NCBI GenBank assembly: GCA_905221605.1
Contig: CAJNDS010000296.1
Location: 107,645-171,644, forward strand
DNA length: 64,000 nucleotides
Direction: 5' to 3'
DNA from: Symbiodinium natans
Taxonomy: Eukaryota > Sar > Dinophyceae > Suessiales > Symbiodiniaceae
Part shown: positions 22,285 through 33,013 of the stretch, piece by piece
How positions within the stretch are numbered: the first letter of the stretch is position 1
Layout: each line of letters begins with the position of its first letter
Translations under genes and position numbers: made by a program
Notes under the pieces: model-generated
The model's input: only the letters and a program-made list of their open reading frames with translations
Databases searched by the model: none
What the model was told of the DNA's origin: nothing

Positions 22285-23265
22285 CATGTAGTCCTACATG
22301 TAGTACTACATGTAGTACTACATGTAGTACTACATGTAGTACTACAGGAACTGCTACACCCTTCACGTTTCGTAGCTTTCCCTGTAGAACCACATGTAGC
22401 ACCACATGTAGTACTACATGTACGACTACAGGATCTGCTACACCCTTCACGTTTCGTACCGTTCCCCGCAGTGCTACACGTAGTATTACATGTAGTACTG
22501 CAGGAATTGCTACACCCTTCACGTTTCGTACTGTTCCCTGTAGTGCTGCATGTAGTACTACAGGAACAGCTGCACCCTTCACGTTTCGTACTGTTTCCTG
22601 TAGTACTACATGTAGTACTACAAGAACTGCTACACCCTTCACCTGCTACACCCTTTACGTTTCGTACTTACTACATGTAGTACTAGGTGTAGTACTACAT
22701 GTAGTTCTCCAGGAACTGCTACACCCCTCGCGTTTCGTACTGCTGGCTGTAGTACTACATGTAGTACTACGGGAATAGCTACATGTAGTACTACATGTAG
22801 TACTGCATGTAGTACTATATGCAGTACTACATGTAGTACTACAGGAACTGCTACACCTTTCACGTTTGGTACTGTTCCCTGTAGTAGTACATGTAGTACT
22901 ACAGGTGGTACTACATGTAGTACTACAAGAACCGCTACACCCTTCACGTTTCGTATTTTTCCCTGTCGTACTACATGTAGTACTACTACATGTAGTACTA
23001 CTACATGTAGTACTACATGTAGTACTACATGTAATACTACCGGAACTGCTACACCCTTCACGTTTCGTACTATTTCCTGTAGTAATACATGCAGTACTAC
23101 TTGTAGTACTACAGGAATTGTTACACCCTTCGCGTTTCGTATTGTTCCCTCTAGTATTACATGTAGTACTACATGTAATTAGCACTAGCACCACATGTAG
23201 TACTACACCCTTCATGTTTCGTACTGGTCCCTGTAGAACAGCTACACCCTTGAGCCAAAACAAAT
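22285..23265. repeat. Palindromic satellite array (TGTAGTACTACA) with conserved spacer
   Basis: Runs of the perfect palindrome TGTAGTACTACA, joined tail to tail so that ACATGT is also palindromic, alternate about a dozen times with a conserved 35-40-nt spacer containing GCTACACCCTTCACGTTTCG and TACTGTTCCCTGTAG. Spacer copies start near 22349, 22439, 22509, 22579, 22629, 22719, 22852, 22935, 23047, 23125, 23202 and 23241. The open frames on both strands (HVVLHVV, CSTTCSTT) come from the repeat. The DNA could form cruciforms, and a transcript would form stacked hairpins. Confidence 0.9.
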
Positions 23266-23404
23266 CCTCTTTTGGTGCGAAAAAGGTTGTGAAGTCACGA
23301 AACTGACCGGTCAATGTTGTTCGAGCCATGACGCGGTCTTCTGACACAAACAACAAGCAATGACCGTATTTGGGTGGGGCACTAAAGCAAATCTTGCTTC
23401 CTCA

Positions 23405-23580
23405 CAAAACCCTACGAGCACCAAGGGAGGGGACATACGACAAACCCTGAAAACCCCAAAACAAAACCCTACGAGCATCAAGGGAGGGGACAGACTACGA
23501 CAAACCCTGAAAACTCCAAAGCAAATTCCAAAACTTCCGAGAGCCTACAAGGAGGGTGACCCAAGTAAATTGAGATGTTC
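23405..23580. repeat. Short direct repeats (ACGAGCAyCAAGGGAGGGGA)
   Basis: Two close copies of a ~60-bp unit, AAAACCCTACGAGCA then CAAGGGAGGGGACA and ACGACAAACCCTGAAAAC, at about 23407 and 23462, followed by a partial third. Confidence 0.7.
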
Positions 23581-23617
23581 AGCCCGCTTTGTGGAAATCC
23601 GGTAATATAATACTGTC

Positions 23618-23796
23618 AGGCGTGGCAAACCCACTTCACCCCCGCATTGGGATTTATGATATTAAACCCAGAGGTGGGTGGTGGGAACCTCTAGGGACCT
23701 TTGAAACCCTCTTTTGCGCCTTATACCCCCAATTTCAGGAAGGGAGAAACATCTAGCCCGACAACATTGGCCGGTCAGTTTCGTGACTTCACAACT
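23618..23796 (-). repeat. Right arm of ~180-bp inverted repeat
   Basis: Reverse complement of 21428-21608. Together the arms enclose the TACGTTCCG repeats and the palindromic satellite, about 2.0 kb of loop. Confidence 0.85.
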
Positions 23797-23799
23797 GCG

Positions 23800-24612
23800 T
23801 TACAATTGCTATACGTGTCTTGAATTTCTGAGGAAGGTTTCGCTATACATGCTATCGGTGTTGAATTTCTGAGGAAGGTTTCGTTGCAATTGCTTCATGT
23901 CTTGAATTTGTGAGGAAGGTTTCGTTGCACTTGCTGCTAGGCTTGAATTTATGAGGAAGGTGTCGCTGTAAATGCTACCAATCTCGAGTTTTTGAGGAAG
24001 GTTTCGTTGCAATTGCTACATGTCTTGAGTTTGTGAGGACGGTTTCGTTGCAATTGCATTGCTACGTGTCTTGAAATTCTGAGGACGGTTTCGTTGCAAT
24101 TGCTACATGACTTCGTTTCCGAGGAAGGTTTCGCTGTAACTGATGCTCGTCTTGGCTGCGTTGCAATTGCTATACGTGCCTTGAATTGCTGAGGAAGGTT
24201 TCGTAGCAATTGCTTTGCTACGTGTCTTGAATTTCTGAGGAAGGTTTAGCAATTGCAACGAAATCTTCCTCACCAATTCAAAACCTTCGTCAGAAATTCA
24301 CGACACGTAGCAATTGTAGCGAAACCTTCCTCAGAAATTCCGGACATGTAGCAATTGCAACGAAACCTTCCTCAGAAACTCATGACGAGTAGCATTTTCA
24401 GCGAAACCTTCCTCACAAAATCATGACATGTAGCAATTGCAACGAAACCTTCCACAGAAAATTCAAGGCGAGCAGCATTTGCAGCGACACCTTCCTCAGA
24501 AATTCAAGGCACGTATAACAATTGCAACAAAACCTTCCTCAGAAACTCAAGACGAGCATCACTTACAGCGAAACTTTCCTCTCAAATTCAAGACGAGCAT
24601 TATCTGCAACGG
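23800..24612. repeat. ~41-bp tandem arrays, reverse then forward
   Basis: From about 23800 to 24245 the unit of the 20968-21345 array runs in reverse (CTTGAATTTCTGAGGAAGG with CGTTGCAATTGCTA). At about 24247 it flips to forward and runs to about 24612. The flip makes a further inverted repeat centred near 24246. Confidence 0.85.
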
Positions 24613-24674
24613 GTGTCCTGCATAGCACAGGCAACTTGCTCTTTTCGAGGGTGCTTCTACTAAAGCAGATGAGC

Positions 24675-24805
24675 AGCTATATACATCTATTATATTTATA
24701 TTTGATTACATTATATAATTATATTATATATTCTATATTATATAACACATAATATAATATTATATATTATGATATGATATTATATTATATTATATCATCT
24801 ACACA
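24675..24805. repeat. AT-rich microsatellite
   Basis: TATATTATA-type low-complexity sequence of about 130 bp directly after the repeat island. Confidence 0.9.
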
Positions 24806-24952
24806 TAATATGTATGTCTGGTGCAGTTTTTGCCGACAAGCAGTTGTGCCACTGTGCCTGCGGCAGGCTGCTTCCAAGGCTTCAGTGGAGGCACTCCTGC
24901 CGCACTTCCCTCGGGCCCTGGGAGACACCAACAATACACCAGGAGGGGCTAT

Positions 24953-25053
24953 TATTAGGCCCAGAATCCCCATAAATCAACCCTAGAAGGGGTTTTTTTT
25001 TGGGGGGGGGGGGGGGGGTTCTAGGGTATTAGGCCCTAGAATCCCCATACATC
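24953..25053. repeat. Direct repeat flanking a T8G18-type tract
   Basis: ATTAGGCCCaGAATCCCCAT with AAATCAACCCTA occurs before the homopolymer, and ATTAGGCCCtaGAATCCCC with CATACATCAACC after it. The two ~32-bp copies differ at a few sites. Confidence 0.75.
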
Positions 25054-25054
25054 A

Positions 25055-25890
25055 ACCTGATGAACGAACACACATTGGGGCTGCGATTTGTTCATAGTGA
25101 ATTCGAAGGCTTGTGGCAATCTGTCGTTGTGCTTGCCATGGGAAGACATCCGCTGGGTTCAAATCTTCAAGAATCATTGACTTTCCAGATATCTTAAAGC
25201 CACGTATCGAGGCTCGATCTTTTCCAGCGGGTGGTGGCCGCATTGGATGCCAGGCACCCGCCTGGGCCGGTTCCTGACACCGGAGTTATCAAAATGTCCG
25301 TGTGTCCTGCAGGTCTTGGGGCTTCAGCGCTGAACTCAGAGAGCTTCTCGAGCCTCCAAGTACCGGTGTGCAGTGGTAGGCGGTGTTTCTGGTTCAAGCA
25401 GTTGTTTGACAGGTTGTGGGGGAAGAGCTCGGGGTTAACAGCCTTGCCAGCACTCCAAACCCAAACGAAGGTGGCGCAACTCTACCCTCGCCGCTGGGGC
25501 AGTTCTGCGAGAGTAGCTGCAGGCTTGCTGCCTTTGGCTTGTTTCCGAAGTCGCCTTGCTTTTACAGGAGGAGGGCCTTATTTCGGGATTCCCATTCCTG
25601 AGGGAGCGTGATGGGTGTTCCTGGTGAGCCTGATATGTTTGATGCGGGTTCCGTGGGCTGTTGAACTGTTGTGCAAACTCGGCTTTTCTAACTGTGATTC
25701 AACAAGCCCCTAAACCCAAGAAAGAACAAGAGATGGGATCGGTGCCTCCTTGAAAAACTTGCAATCCAAGCATCTCTGCAGGCCTGGAGCCCCTCTCAGG
25801 GACGCAGCGGCGACAGCTTTGGCTCCGGCCTGGAGCTGAAACCATCGAAGTCTAACTTTAAGTGCAAGAAGAGAAGACCGTGAAGGGTTT
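25055..25890. other. No supported gene
   Basis: An open frame at 25231-25611 (+) has no recognisable motif and no splice-like borders. Nothing else stands out. Confidence 0.4.
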
Positions 25891-25894
25891 AAGA

Positions 25895-26110
25895 ATGCAA
25901 GTTGCCATGCCTCTTACTTTATGTGAGCGCTTAACTGTTTCCGTTGCCTTATTGCTCCTGGCTCTTCCGCAGCTCACACAAGCCCGCCACGAAACACGTC
26001 GGGAGAGGTCTCACTTCGCAGGTCACGAGGCACGTGGCTGTGGAATCTTCGACTTGCCCACGAGCAGGACAGCTAGTAGAATGACAGCTGAGAGCCCAGC
26101 GATGACATAA
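25895..26110 (+). CDS. Possible small secreted protein or first exon
   Basis: From ATG at 25895 the frame begins MQVAMPLTLCERLTVSVALL followed by LLALPQLTQA, which looks like a signal peptide with a cleavage site after QA. The remaining ~42 residues are Arg-rich and polar, ending at 26110. There are no family features, and the only support is the leader-like start. It may be the first exon of something longer, or chance. Confidence 0.25.
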   Translation: MQVAMPLTLCERLTVSVALLLLALPQLTQARHETRRERSHFAGHEARGCGIFDLPTSRTASRMTAESPAMT

Positions 26111-26634
26111 GAGTTATCAGCAGCAGCCCTCCGTTTCAAGAATATGCTTCCTCTCAGTCTTGAAACTGCTCAGTAAGGTGCAGGGTTGAGGGTTCTTTGG
26201 GCGTCAGATCGGGAGGGAGGAGGTTTGAAGCACAAGGCCGTGGAAGCTAGGGATGTGCGCTATGCATAAGTCGTTGTCTGAGCAACTTCGGCGGATCGCT
26301 CTCAAGACCTCTCCTGAAGTCTCAATAGTTTAGGACTTTAAGGTGCCCATCCGATCTAAGGAACCTTGCCTTTAAGGTGCCCCAAACCTGCTCGCATCGA
26401 AAACAACATCTTGGATAGGTTTGGAGTTACTTGGCGGGTTTGCATCTGTCCAGGCAGCATTCAGGTTTTACGAACCCAAGTTTTCCGGCCCATATCACAG
26501 CCAGCTTATCTGTCATTGTATGTGTGCGAATGCAAACAATGGTGATTAGGGAATTCCATTTCCTGTGCACAACACCACTTGACGCCTGCCCGCTGCCCCG
26601 CTGAGCCTCGTGATGAGCTTGCTGTGGCTCTCCG
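26111..26634. other. No supported gene
   Basis: Spacer. A long minus-strand frame starting at 27302 and reaching 26427 is the shadow of the + strand gene that follows. Confidence 0.5.
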
Positions 26635-28220
26635 GTGATGTCCGAGATCCCCGATGACCTGCTGGGAGAGGCGGTTGACGATTTCTTCCAGTTCCTGCAA
26701 TGCCAGCTGCGCATGGAGGTTCCTCGGCTTCTCGGGTTGGCCGCCTGGATTCTCAAAACGAACGTGGTCTTGGGGCCCTGGCAAGAAAAAGTTACGATAG
26801 AAGGATTATGTGAATTCGTAGATTCTTTCGTGCTCCCTGAAACTTGGGAAACAATCTCCTGCATGGTTAAAACACAGGAGTCTAATGAGGGTCCAATATG
26901 CTGGAGTCTTCTGTTGGACAGGCCTTGACCCGACTCGATGAGGAGCTGCAACTCGAGGATTCCAAAGCTCGTGGCTTCTGGCCACTGTTCCGAGCTTGGG
27001 TGCAGCCAAACCTGGGCAAGAAGGAGAAGTGGGTGCCATTCCATACGGTCCTTGGACCTCACGAATTCTTCGTCGTAACGCAGATCCTGCAAAATGAGCA
27101 ACTTCCCTGGACGGCTTGGCAGCGCTTCGTGGGCATGTTTGTCTTTCGAGCGCACTGCAAGAGCACCTTGTTCCGAGAGGCGCAGCTGCCTTTGATGTTG
27201 CAGGAGGACTTCTGGAAAGATCCCATGGCCCAGTTTGCTGACGACGGCAAAGTGACGCGGGCCATGCTGGACTTCCGGCGCTCGACGCGTCAGCCCCTGC
27301 AAACGGCCGCCTTCCTGTCGATTCCACAGCGCCTTTGTGTAGATGACGATGAGAATCTGGCGAGGAACGTTGCCCGGCGCACGCAGACGCTACTTGAGAT
27401 TGCTGAGAAAGTCTGGCCGATGCTCCAAGAGAGTCCAGGCGAGAGCAAGCTCTCCAGCTCAGAGAAATTCCGTTTGATCTCTGCAACGATCCAGTCTGCA
27501 CAGGGTCTTGGAGAGACATGGACAAAGATGCTGATGGTTGCCATTGACATCGCATATCCAGAGATAGGGCTCCTCACCGAGTCTTGCAACGTTGGCCTTG
27601 GGGCCTTCAAGGCCTTTCAGCGCCTGGCGCCAGATCACAAGAATTCCCCCAGACGATGCCAGCACAGCCTTGCGAGAGTGACCGCCGCCGCGAACCTTTC
27701 GGCATCGGATGCCGCCCACAGCTTTTGGTCCATGCTGGATCGGGTAGAGCTCTTGGCAAGGCGGCGTTTTGCTGCTTTTCCGCTGATCTTGACTCAGGTC
27801 ACAACTTCCCGCGGACAGCTCAGTGCTTCGACTGTGCAGGTGCAGCTCTGTGAGTGGCGACAGTTTCAGGAGTTCTTGGACAAGTTCGGCGCCTTCGGCA
27901 TCTATCCGCAACAAACTCCGCAACCGCAAGTGCCGGACTGCAGCGGTGAAGGGGCAGGTACGGCAGTGCCGGAGGCGCCGTCGAAGCGGCCGCGGTGCAC
28001 TCTAACTCATGAGACACTGGAAGCAGGTGCCGCGAGCTCTCCGAGTTCTGTGAGCACTGCGAGCACTGCGAACTCGACAGGTAGAGACAGCTGGGCTGGA
28101 GCGGCCAGAGCTGGAGCTAGAAGCAGAGGTGCACCCGCCTTGGGGCCGCGACCAGAGCCCTTCCTCGAAGCAGCCGCACAGCTGCTGGAGAGACTGAAGC
28201 AGGACATGCGGCAGGCCTGA
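26635..28220 (+). CDS. Helical protein, possibly of the hydroxymethyl-dU / thymine-hypermodification helical family
   Basis: Exon 26635-26790 (52 codons, from ATG) and exon 26922-28220 join in phase 0 across a 131-nt GT..AG intron, giving 484 residues. The first ~340 residues are predicted mostly helical. Landmarks are LPWTAWQRFVGMFVFRAH, then QPLQTAAFLSIPQ, then a glycine-containing turn GLGETWTKMLMVAIDIAYPE followed by CNVGLGAFKAFQRLAP. The last ~100 residues are a low-complexity Ala/Ser/Pro/Arg tail with one short basic patch (SKRPR). The GlG..KM and VGlGA pair recalls the helical domain found with 5-hydroxymethyl-dU DNA kinases and aminoalkyl-thymine pyrophosphorylases; this is pattern memory, not a search. 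Dinoflagellate DNA contains hydroxymethyluracil, which makes the link attractive but unproven. The gene itself is well supported by its length and composition. Confidence 0.7.
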
Positions 28221-28473
28221 AGGATCCTGAAGCTGTGAACTGTGTGGGCCCTGCAGCTTTGTCGTTTTCTTGTGAGCTTATTTGTAGTCACTGCAACGGC
28301 CAGAGCGGTCATGGTGGTCACGGGTCAGGTCTCGTTTGCGCATTTGCTCATGTCAATTAGATTCATTAGATGTTTGCACCTTTTCCTGGGACCAGTTGGG
28401 GCTTCAATGTCCACACATCTTCTTAGTTTGAAGTGGACACTTTGTTTGCAAACGCGGAATCTTTTCCCTGCAG

Positions 28474-30178
28474 GTGGACCCAGCCATCCAGGGCGCCGAG
28501 AACACACTGCGAAACTGCGACATGGAAAAGATGGCATGTGAAGACAGTCTCATGGCCGCAATCCAAGCGACGAACAGCGTCGAGCAAAAGCTGAGGGAGA
28601 TGAGGCTCCAACCAACCATGCTTGCACTTCGTGAGGACCACGAGCTACGAAAGTCGGCGATCGCTGAATCAGGCCTAGACGATCTGGATTTCGTTTGCGA
28701 CATGCTCTCTAAGGCCAACGAGGCCAGAGACGGAGATAGGCGAAGCAGGGAACAAGCTTTGCAGGCTTTTCAAGTGCCGGCTACCAGAAGCTACGCGAGT
28801 GCTTACGCATCGCTTCCTGAAGTGCCAGAGTCTCTGTCCGGTCGACTTGCACATGGGGCCAATGCGCGGCTGAGCCATATGCTCCTTGGGGTCTAAATTC
28901 TAGATGAACCATCATGAACCTTGTAGAATGGGGCTAAGGAACCCGCTTGTATGGGGTAAACTTGGTCCCAGAGGCTGGAGATCCTCCAAAGTGTCGTCGT
29001 GCGTCGAGATGCCTACCGCGACAAGCTGCAATCCGAGGTCCTTGGACTCAAAGAACTTTGGCAGCAGACCTAGCTCACTAAGTTCATAGCTCAAAATTTA
29101 AATGGGCTTGGGAAGCTCCTTTTTTTTCAGAATTTTTTTGGGAGAACTTTGAGAAACAAACCTGGGGTCTCTCTGGCGTGTCAGGAAGCTTGGAATGCTC
29201 GAGAGGCGGGCCGATGCCTGCTCTTTTTGATGTAGGATGTGCAGGTCACCGACTGCAACAGTGGTGCTGAGAGCCGTATCTTGAAGTGGAGCCAAGCAAC
29301 CGCCACCCTATCGCAACTCTCCGAGAAAAGACTCGTACGTAAGCTTGATCGTGACGGTCCCAGGCAGTTCTGCGGTCTGAGCTTGCTGCAGCCCAAGCTG
29401 CCGAGGCCAAGGCGCAGGTGGGGAGCCCCCACAGTATGCCACTGCATACAGAGAGAGAAGACAAGTAAAGAAGTAAACATATAGATATAGATATATATAT
29501 ATAATATTTATGTACTTATGCTTATTTACCTTCTGCTATGTATGTATGTCTGTCTGTCTGTCTGTATGTATGTGTACACCTTACGATAACTAACTCCTTG
29601 CGTACCTTCTAGCCCGTATAAAGCCGCTCAGGCCACTACTAAACCCTACTGTAAGCCCTACGGGGGTCTTCCTTTCTCCGAAGTCATAGGAGGCCCTGGT
29701 GGCCTGTCACCATCGCTGTGAGCAAGCCGAGGCTCGTTTTCAGTGGCCACGCAGCCGAATTGTGGTTTCAGGATCACGCCAACTTGTCTTATCAACGAAG
29801 CTTTCCTTCTCAGAGCCTTCTCTAATCTTTTCAAGCCTTACGAACTTTTATGATAATCGCGAAGGATGGACTTACGTTGTTACAGGGTCTTACATGCTTG
29901 AAGCCGCAGTTAGGCCGAAAACTACAGCCCTAAAGGGCCTACATCCAACAAGGCGAGGTGGGTTTGGAAGGTACAGGGCACAGTTTCTTAAGCGTGTAGA
30001 CGTCTCCATAAACCCCGAGGCGAAGCAAGCTCGGCAAGAAAACAGAACCAAAACCTTAAAAAGCAAGATACAGGACTTGAAACCAGGGCAGCCCGCTACC
30101 GCAGCCGAGGCTAAAGCAGCAGCGCTTCTTTGCTCAGGCCGCTGGGGATTGTTTGTGCTATTTTCTGTGGCTTATTGA
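28474..30178 (+). CDS. Coiled-coil protein, several exons (partial)
   Basis: After CTGCAG at 28473, an exon reads VDPAIQGAENTLRNCDMEKM, then QATNSVEQKLREM, ELRKSAIAESGLDDLDFVCD and NEARDGDRRSREQALQAF; its frame is open to a stop near 28896. Similar exon-like pieces follow: about 28980-29070 (EILQSVVVRRDAYRDKLQSE), about 29240-29335 (VTDCNSGAESRILKWSQATA), about 29367-29418 (LRSELAAAQAAEAKAQ) and about 30010-30130 (EAKQARQENRTKTLKSKIQD). All are rich in charged residues, Leu and Ala, with heptad-like spacing, so one long coiled-coil protein is likely. No specific family is recognised, and exon borders after the first were not proven. Confidence 0.5.
29480..29580. repeat. TA and TG/TC microsatellites
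   Basis: ATAGATATATATAT at about 29480-29510, then TGTATGTATGTCTGTCTGTC at about 29540-29575. Confidence 0.85.
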
Positions 30179-30639
30179 ATTGAGGGAGCGAACACACTAC
30201 CAACTCCGTCTAACCCCGTCCTGACTTGTAGAAACGCTGGGTTTGTGCTGCTGGAGATTGAATCCGATGCCGGACTTCCCCGATGGATTTACTTGATGAG
30301 ATCCCTTGCAGTACAGTGCGTCAGGCTGCCACTTTGAAAAACAAAGGTGGAGAGATAGCAATTCTCCACTTGCTCTTGATCCCATGTTCTCAGCGGGTGA
30401 CAAAGCTTGGCTCTTGAATGTCTGTTTGTGCTCAACAGGCTTCAAACAATTCTCCAATTCGGTCCTGGCTCTGAATTGCTTGTTGGTTCTCGTGGGGTGT
30501 CGCAGTCCTCCTGATGCCCATGATGCTGGTAGACCAAAACTCCGTGTGCACTGTGATTCAAGTGCAACTCTGCAGCGTGCTGTCCTGTCCAAGGGCGGCT
30601 CCACAAGCGAACTGGAGCAGTGGCACCACCACGATTCAG

Positions 30640-31450
30640 ATGATGCTCATGATGCATGTGTGCGGGACGGAGCGTACTCTTGCGGTGCGCCCAAACGGAG
30701 CTTTCTCTTGTGAACCGTGACAAATTCTGCTTCCAAGTGCGATTCCGCAAACGAGGTGGAGCAGCAGCACCCGGGCTCGGATGATGCTCATGATGCTTGC
30801 GTGCCGGGTGGACCCAAACGGAGCGTTCTCTTGTGAACCGTGGCACATTCTGCTTCCAAGTGCGATTCCGCAAACGAGGTGGAGCAGCAACACCCGGGCG
30901 CGGATGATGCTCATGATGCTTGCGTGTCGGGTGGACCCAAACGGAGCTTTCTCTTGTGAACCGTGACAAATTCTGCTTCCAAGTGCGATTCCGCAAACGA
31001 GGTGGAGCAGCAACACCCGGGCGCGGATGATGCTCGTGATGCTTGCGTGCCGGGTGGACCCAAACGGAGCGTTCTCTTGTGAACCGTGACAAATTCTGCT
31101 TCCAAGTGCGATTGCGCAAGCGAGGTGGAGCAGCAACACCCGGGCGCGGATGATGCTCATGATGCTTGCGTGTCGGGTGGAGCCAAACGGAGCGTTCTCT
31201 TGTAAACCGTGACAAATTCTGCTTCCAAGTGCGATTCCGCAAACGAGGTGGATCAGCAACACCCGGGCGCAGATGATGCTCATGATGCTTGCGTGTCGGG
31301 TGGACCCAAACGGAGCGTTCTCTTGTGAACCGTGGCACGTTCTGCTTCCAAGTGCGATTCCGCAAACGAGGTGGATCAGCAACACCCGGGCGCAGATGAT
31401 GCTCATGATGCTTGCGTGTCGGGTGGACCCAGACGGAGCGTTCTCTTGGT
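30640..31450. repeat. 123-bp tandem repeat, open on the minus strand
   Basis: Units begin at CGG/CAGATGATGCTCATGATG at 30778, 30901, 31024, 31147, 31270 and 31393, an exact 123-nt period, with a diverged partial copy near 30640. Since 123 is 41 codons, frames stay open: two minus-strand frames run through (30442-31365 and 30636-31508), one with a unit like RFTRERSVWVHPTRKHHEHH. On the plus strand single units are open (MLMMLACRVDPNGAFSCEPW), but some contain TGA. Whether any of this is translated is unknown; no splice or start context supports it. Confidence 0.85.
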
Positions 31451-31508
31451 GTCTGCCAAACTTTGCTTCGGGTAAAATACCATAAAAGTGCGAGAAATCA
31501 TAAATCAT

Positions 31509-33010
31509 AAGTGCTCTGCTTGCTCATACATGCAAGACGCCATGATGTATACAGATGTCACTCAATATGGAACGCCCGGCATCCCAACTTGCAAGCATCC
31601 TTGCCTTGCTTGGTGCAACTACGAGAGTGGAAACCTCAAGTTGAAGTCTTTTCGGTGCTTCCTGGCGCCTTGCCCTGAACTGGGATTCTATGCACAGCCA
31701 TTATGTGAAGCCAAGAATGCCCCACAACGAAGCGATGCAAATCCTACTTATGTGACTCAAATGTGGAGTGTTGGGGGCGCTTGTATCTGATTGGACACTG
31801 ACCGCAAAACAGGTAGACGAGGTCGCGCTGGAGGAACTCCTGTGTGCGCTCTGAGACCCTCATGGCACTGTGCTGTTGATTGCGAAAACAGTGGGGCCTG
31901 TGATGAATGCTGCTAGCAGCATTGAGCATGCTCTCCTGCATGCTCGTCGTCTGCAAGCGTGTTCTTGCGCACGTTCGGTCAGCCAAAGGTTATCTCGTGG
32001 GCGAACACTTAGGTTTTGCAAGCCCTTCAGCAGCACGAAGAAAGACTTGGCGAGTCTGTCCGTGGCCAAGGTGTTCTCGTCCCCTGAAATGCTGACATGT
32101 CCCAATAGAAGCGCTCATGACACACGCGCTCCGGGGCTCAAGCTGCTTCATTCTGAGAAATCCTTGTGAAGAGCTACATAACTGTCAAGTGAGTGAATCC
32201 GCTGTCACGCGATGTGCGGGGCCAAGTCGCGCGGCGGCTTTCGCAAGGTCAGGTAGAACAAAGGGATCCTGAGACATATTTTGTGATGCCAAGAGCTTTA
32301 CCAACATGGCCTTCTGGTCCGGGTGATGAAGCAGAAGCTAACCAAGGACATCGGGCGTACATCGGATGCACTCCAGCTGTGATTTGCACAGTAGACTCGG
32401 TAGACTTCAATCTGCAAGCATTTTGGATGCTCTTTGGTCTGTTTGGGACCACATGAATGACCGTTTTCTCGACGTGCTGTGACCTCCTTCTCCATTCTCA
32501 AGCTGGATTTAGAAGACCTCCGCAAACGTCGGGAATACTCCGAGTGCGAAGATGGCCGCCCAGCTGCAAAGTTGGTGTAAGATGTGGTGACTCGAAGAAC
32601 GCACACCCGAATCAAGCTCGGCAAGGCCTACCATCGGCGGGTTGCTGGGCTGCTGCTGTTGGCAGCTGCTTTGAAGGGCTGCTGGGATGGCACAAGCTGT
32701 GAACCTGAACGGTTTCAGGCATATTCTGCTTGTGCCAGGGTCGTACTGGGAACATGCATCAAGCTATGTGCTTGCTGCATGCAGGTGGTTCTCAAGTCGC
32801 ATAGAATCCCACAGTAGATTGCCTAAACCACCAAGCACCAGGTAGGCAGTTGAGTGTGGCCAAGGAATTAGCGGCCCCGCTAAAGAAGCAGCACAAGCCT
32901 TCAAACAACCTTGGTTTGGGGGTTTAGGCATGCAGGCAGAGGGCCCCATTCAGCTTGGAACCGCCCTCGGCTCCGAGTGAGTCAAGGCCTTGCCTTTCTC
33001 AGCCCTCCGG
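31509..33010 (+). other. Sparse exon-like pieces, mostly spacer
   Basis: About 31812-31850 reads VDEVALEELLCAL after an AG. About 32485-32575 reads SILKLDLEDLRKRREYSE and then CEDGRPAAKL. About 32584-32635 reads RRTHTRIKLGKAYHRR. They may be further exons of a coiled-coil gene starting near 28.5 kb. Joins were not established. The rest shows nothing. Confidence 0.3.
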
Positions 33011-33013
33011 CTA

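Noticed and set aside
22285-23265. CRISPR-like repeat/spacer appearance
   Set aside because: Here the spacer is the conserved element and the repeat number varies, spacing is irregular, there are no cas genes, and the genome is eukaryotic.
22155-23356. Long frames on both strands of the HVVLHVV and CSTTCSTT type
   Set aside because: They arise from the palindromic 12-bp repeat, which is open in several frames on both strands.
26427-27555. Minus-strand frames of 250-290 codons
   Set aside because: They overlap the + strand two-exon gene and have the Arg/Ser/Pro-rich composition typical of antisense shadows in GC-rich coding sequence.
31543-31790. Cys-rich + frame after the 123-bp array
   Set aside because: Several Cys but no leader, no motif, no splice-like border and no similarity; not enough to call a gene.
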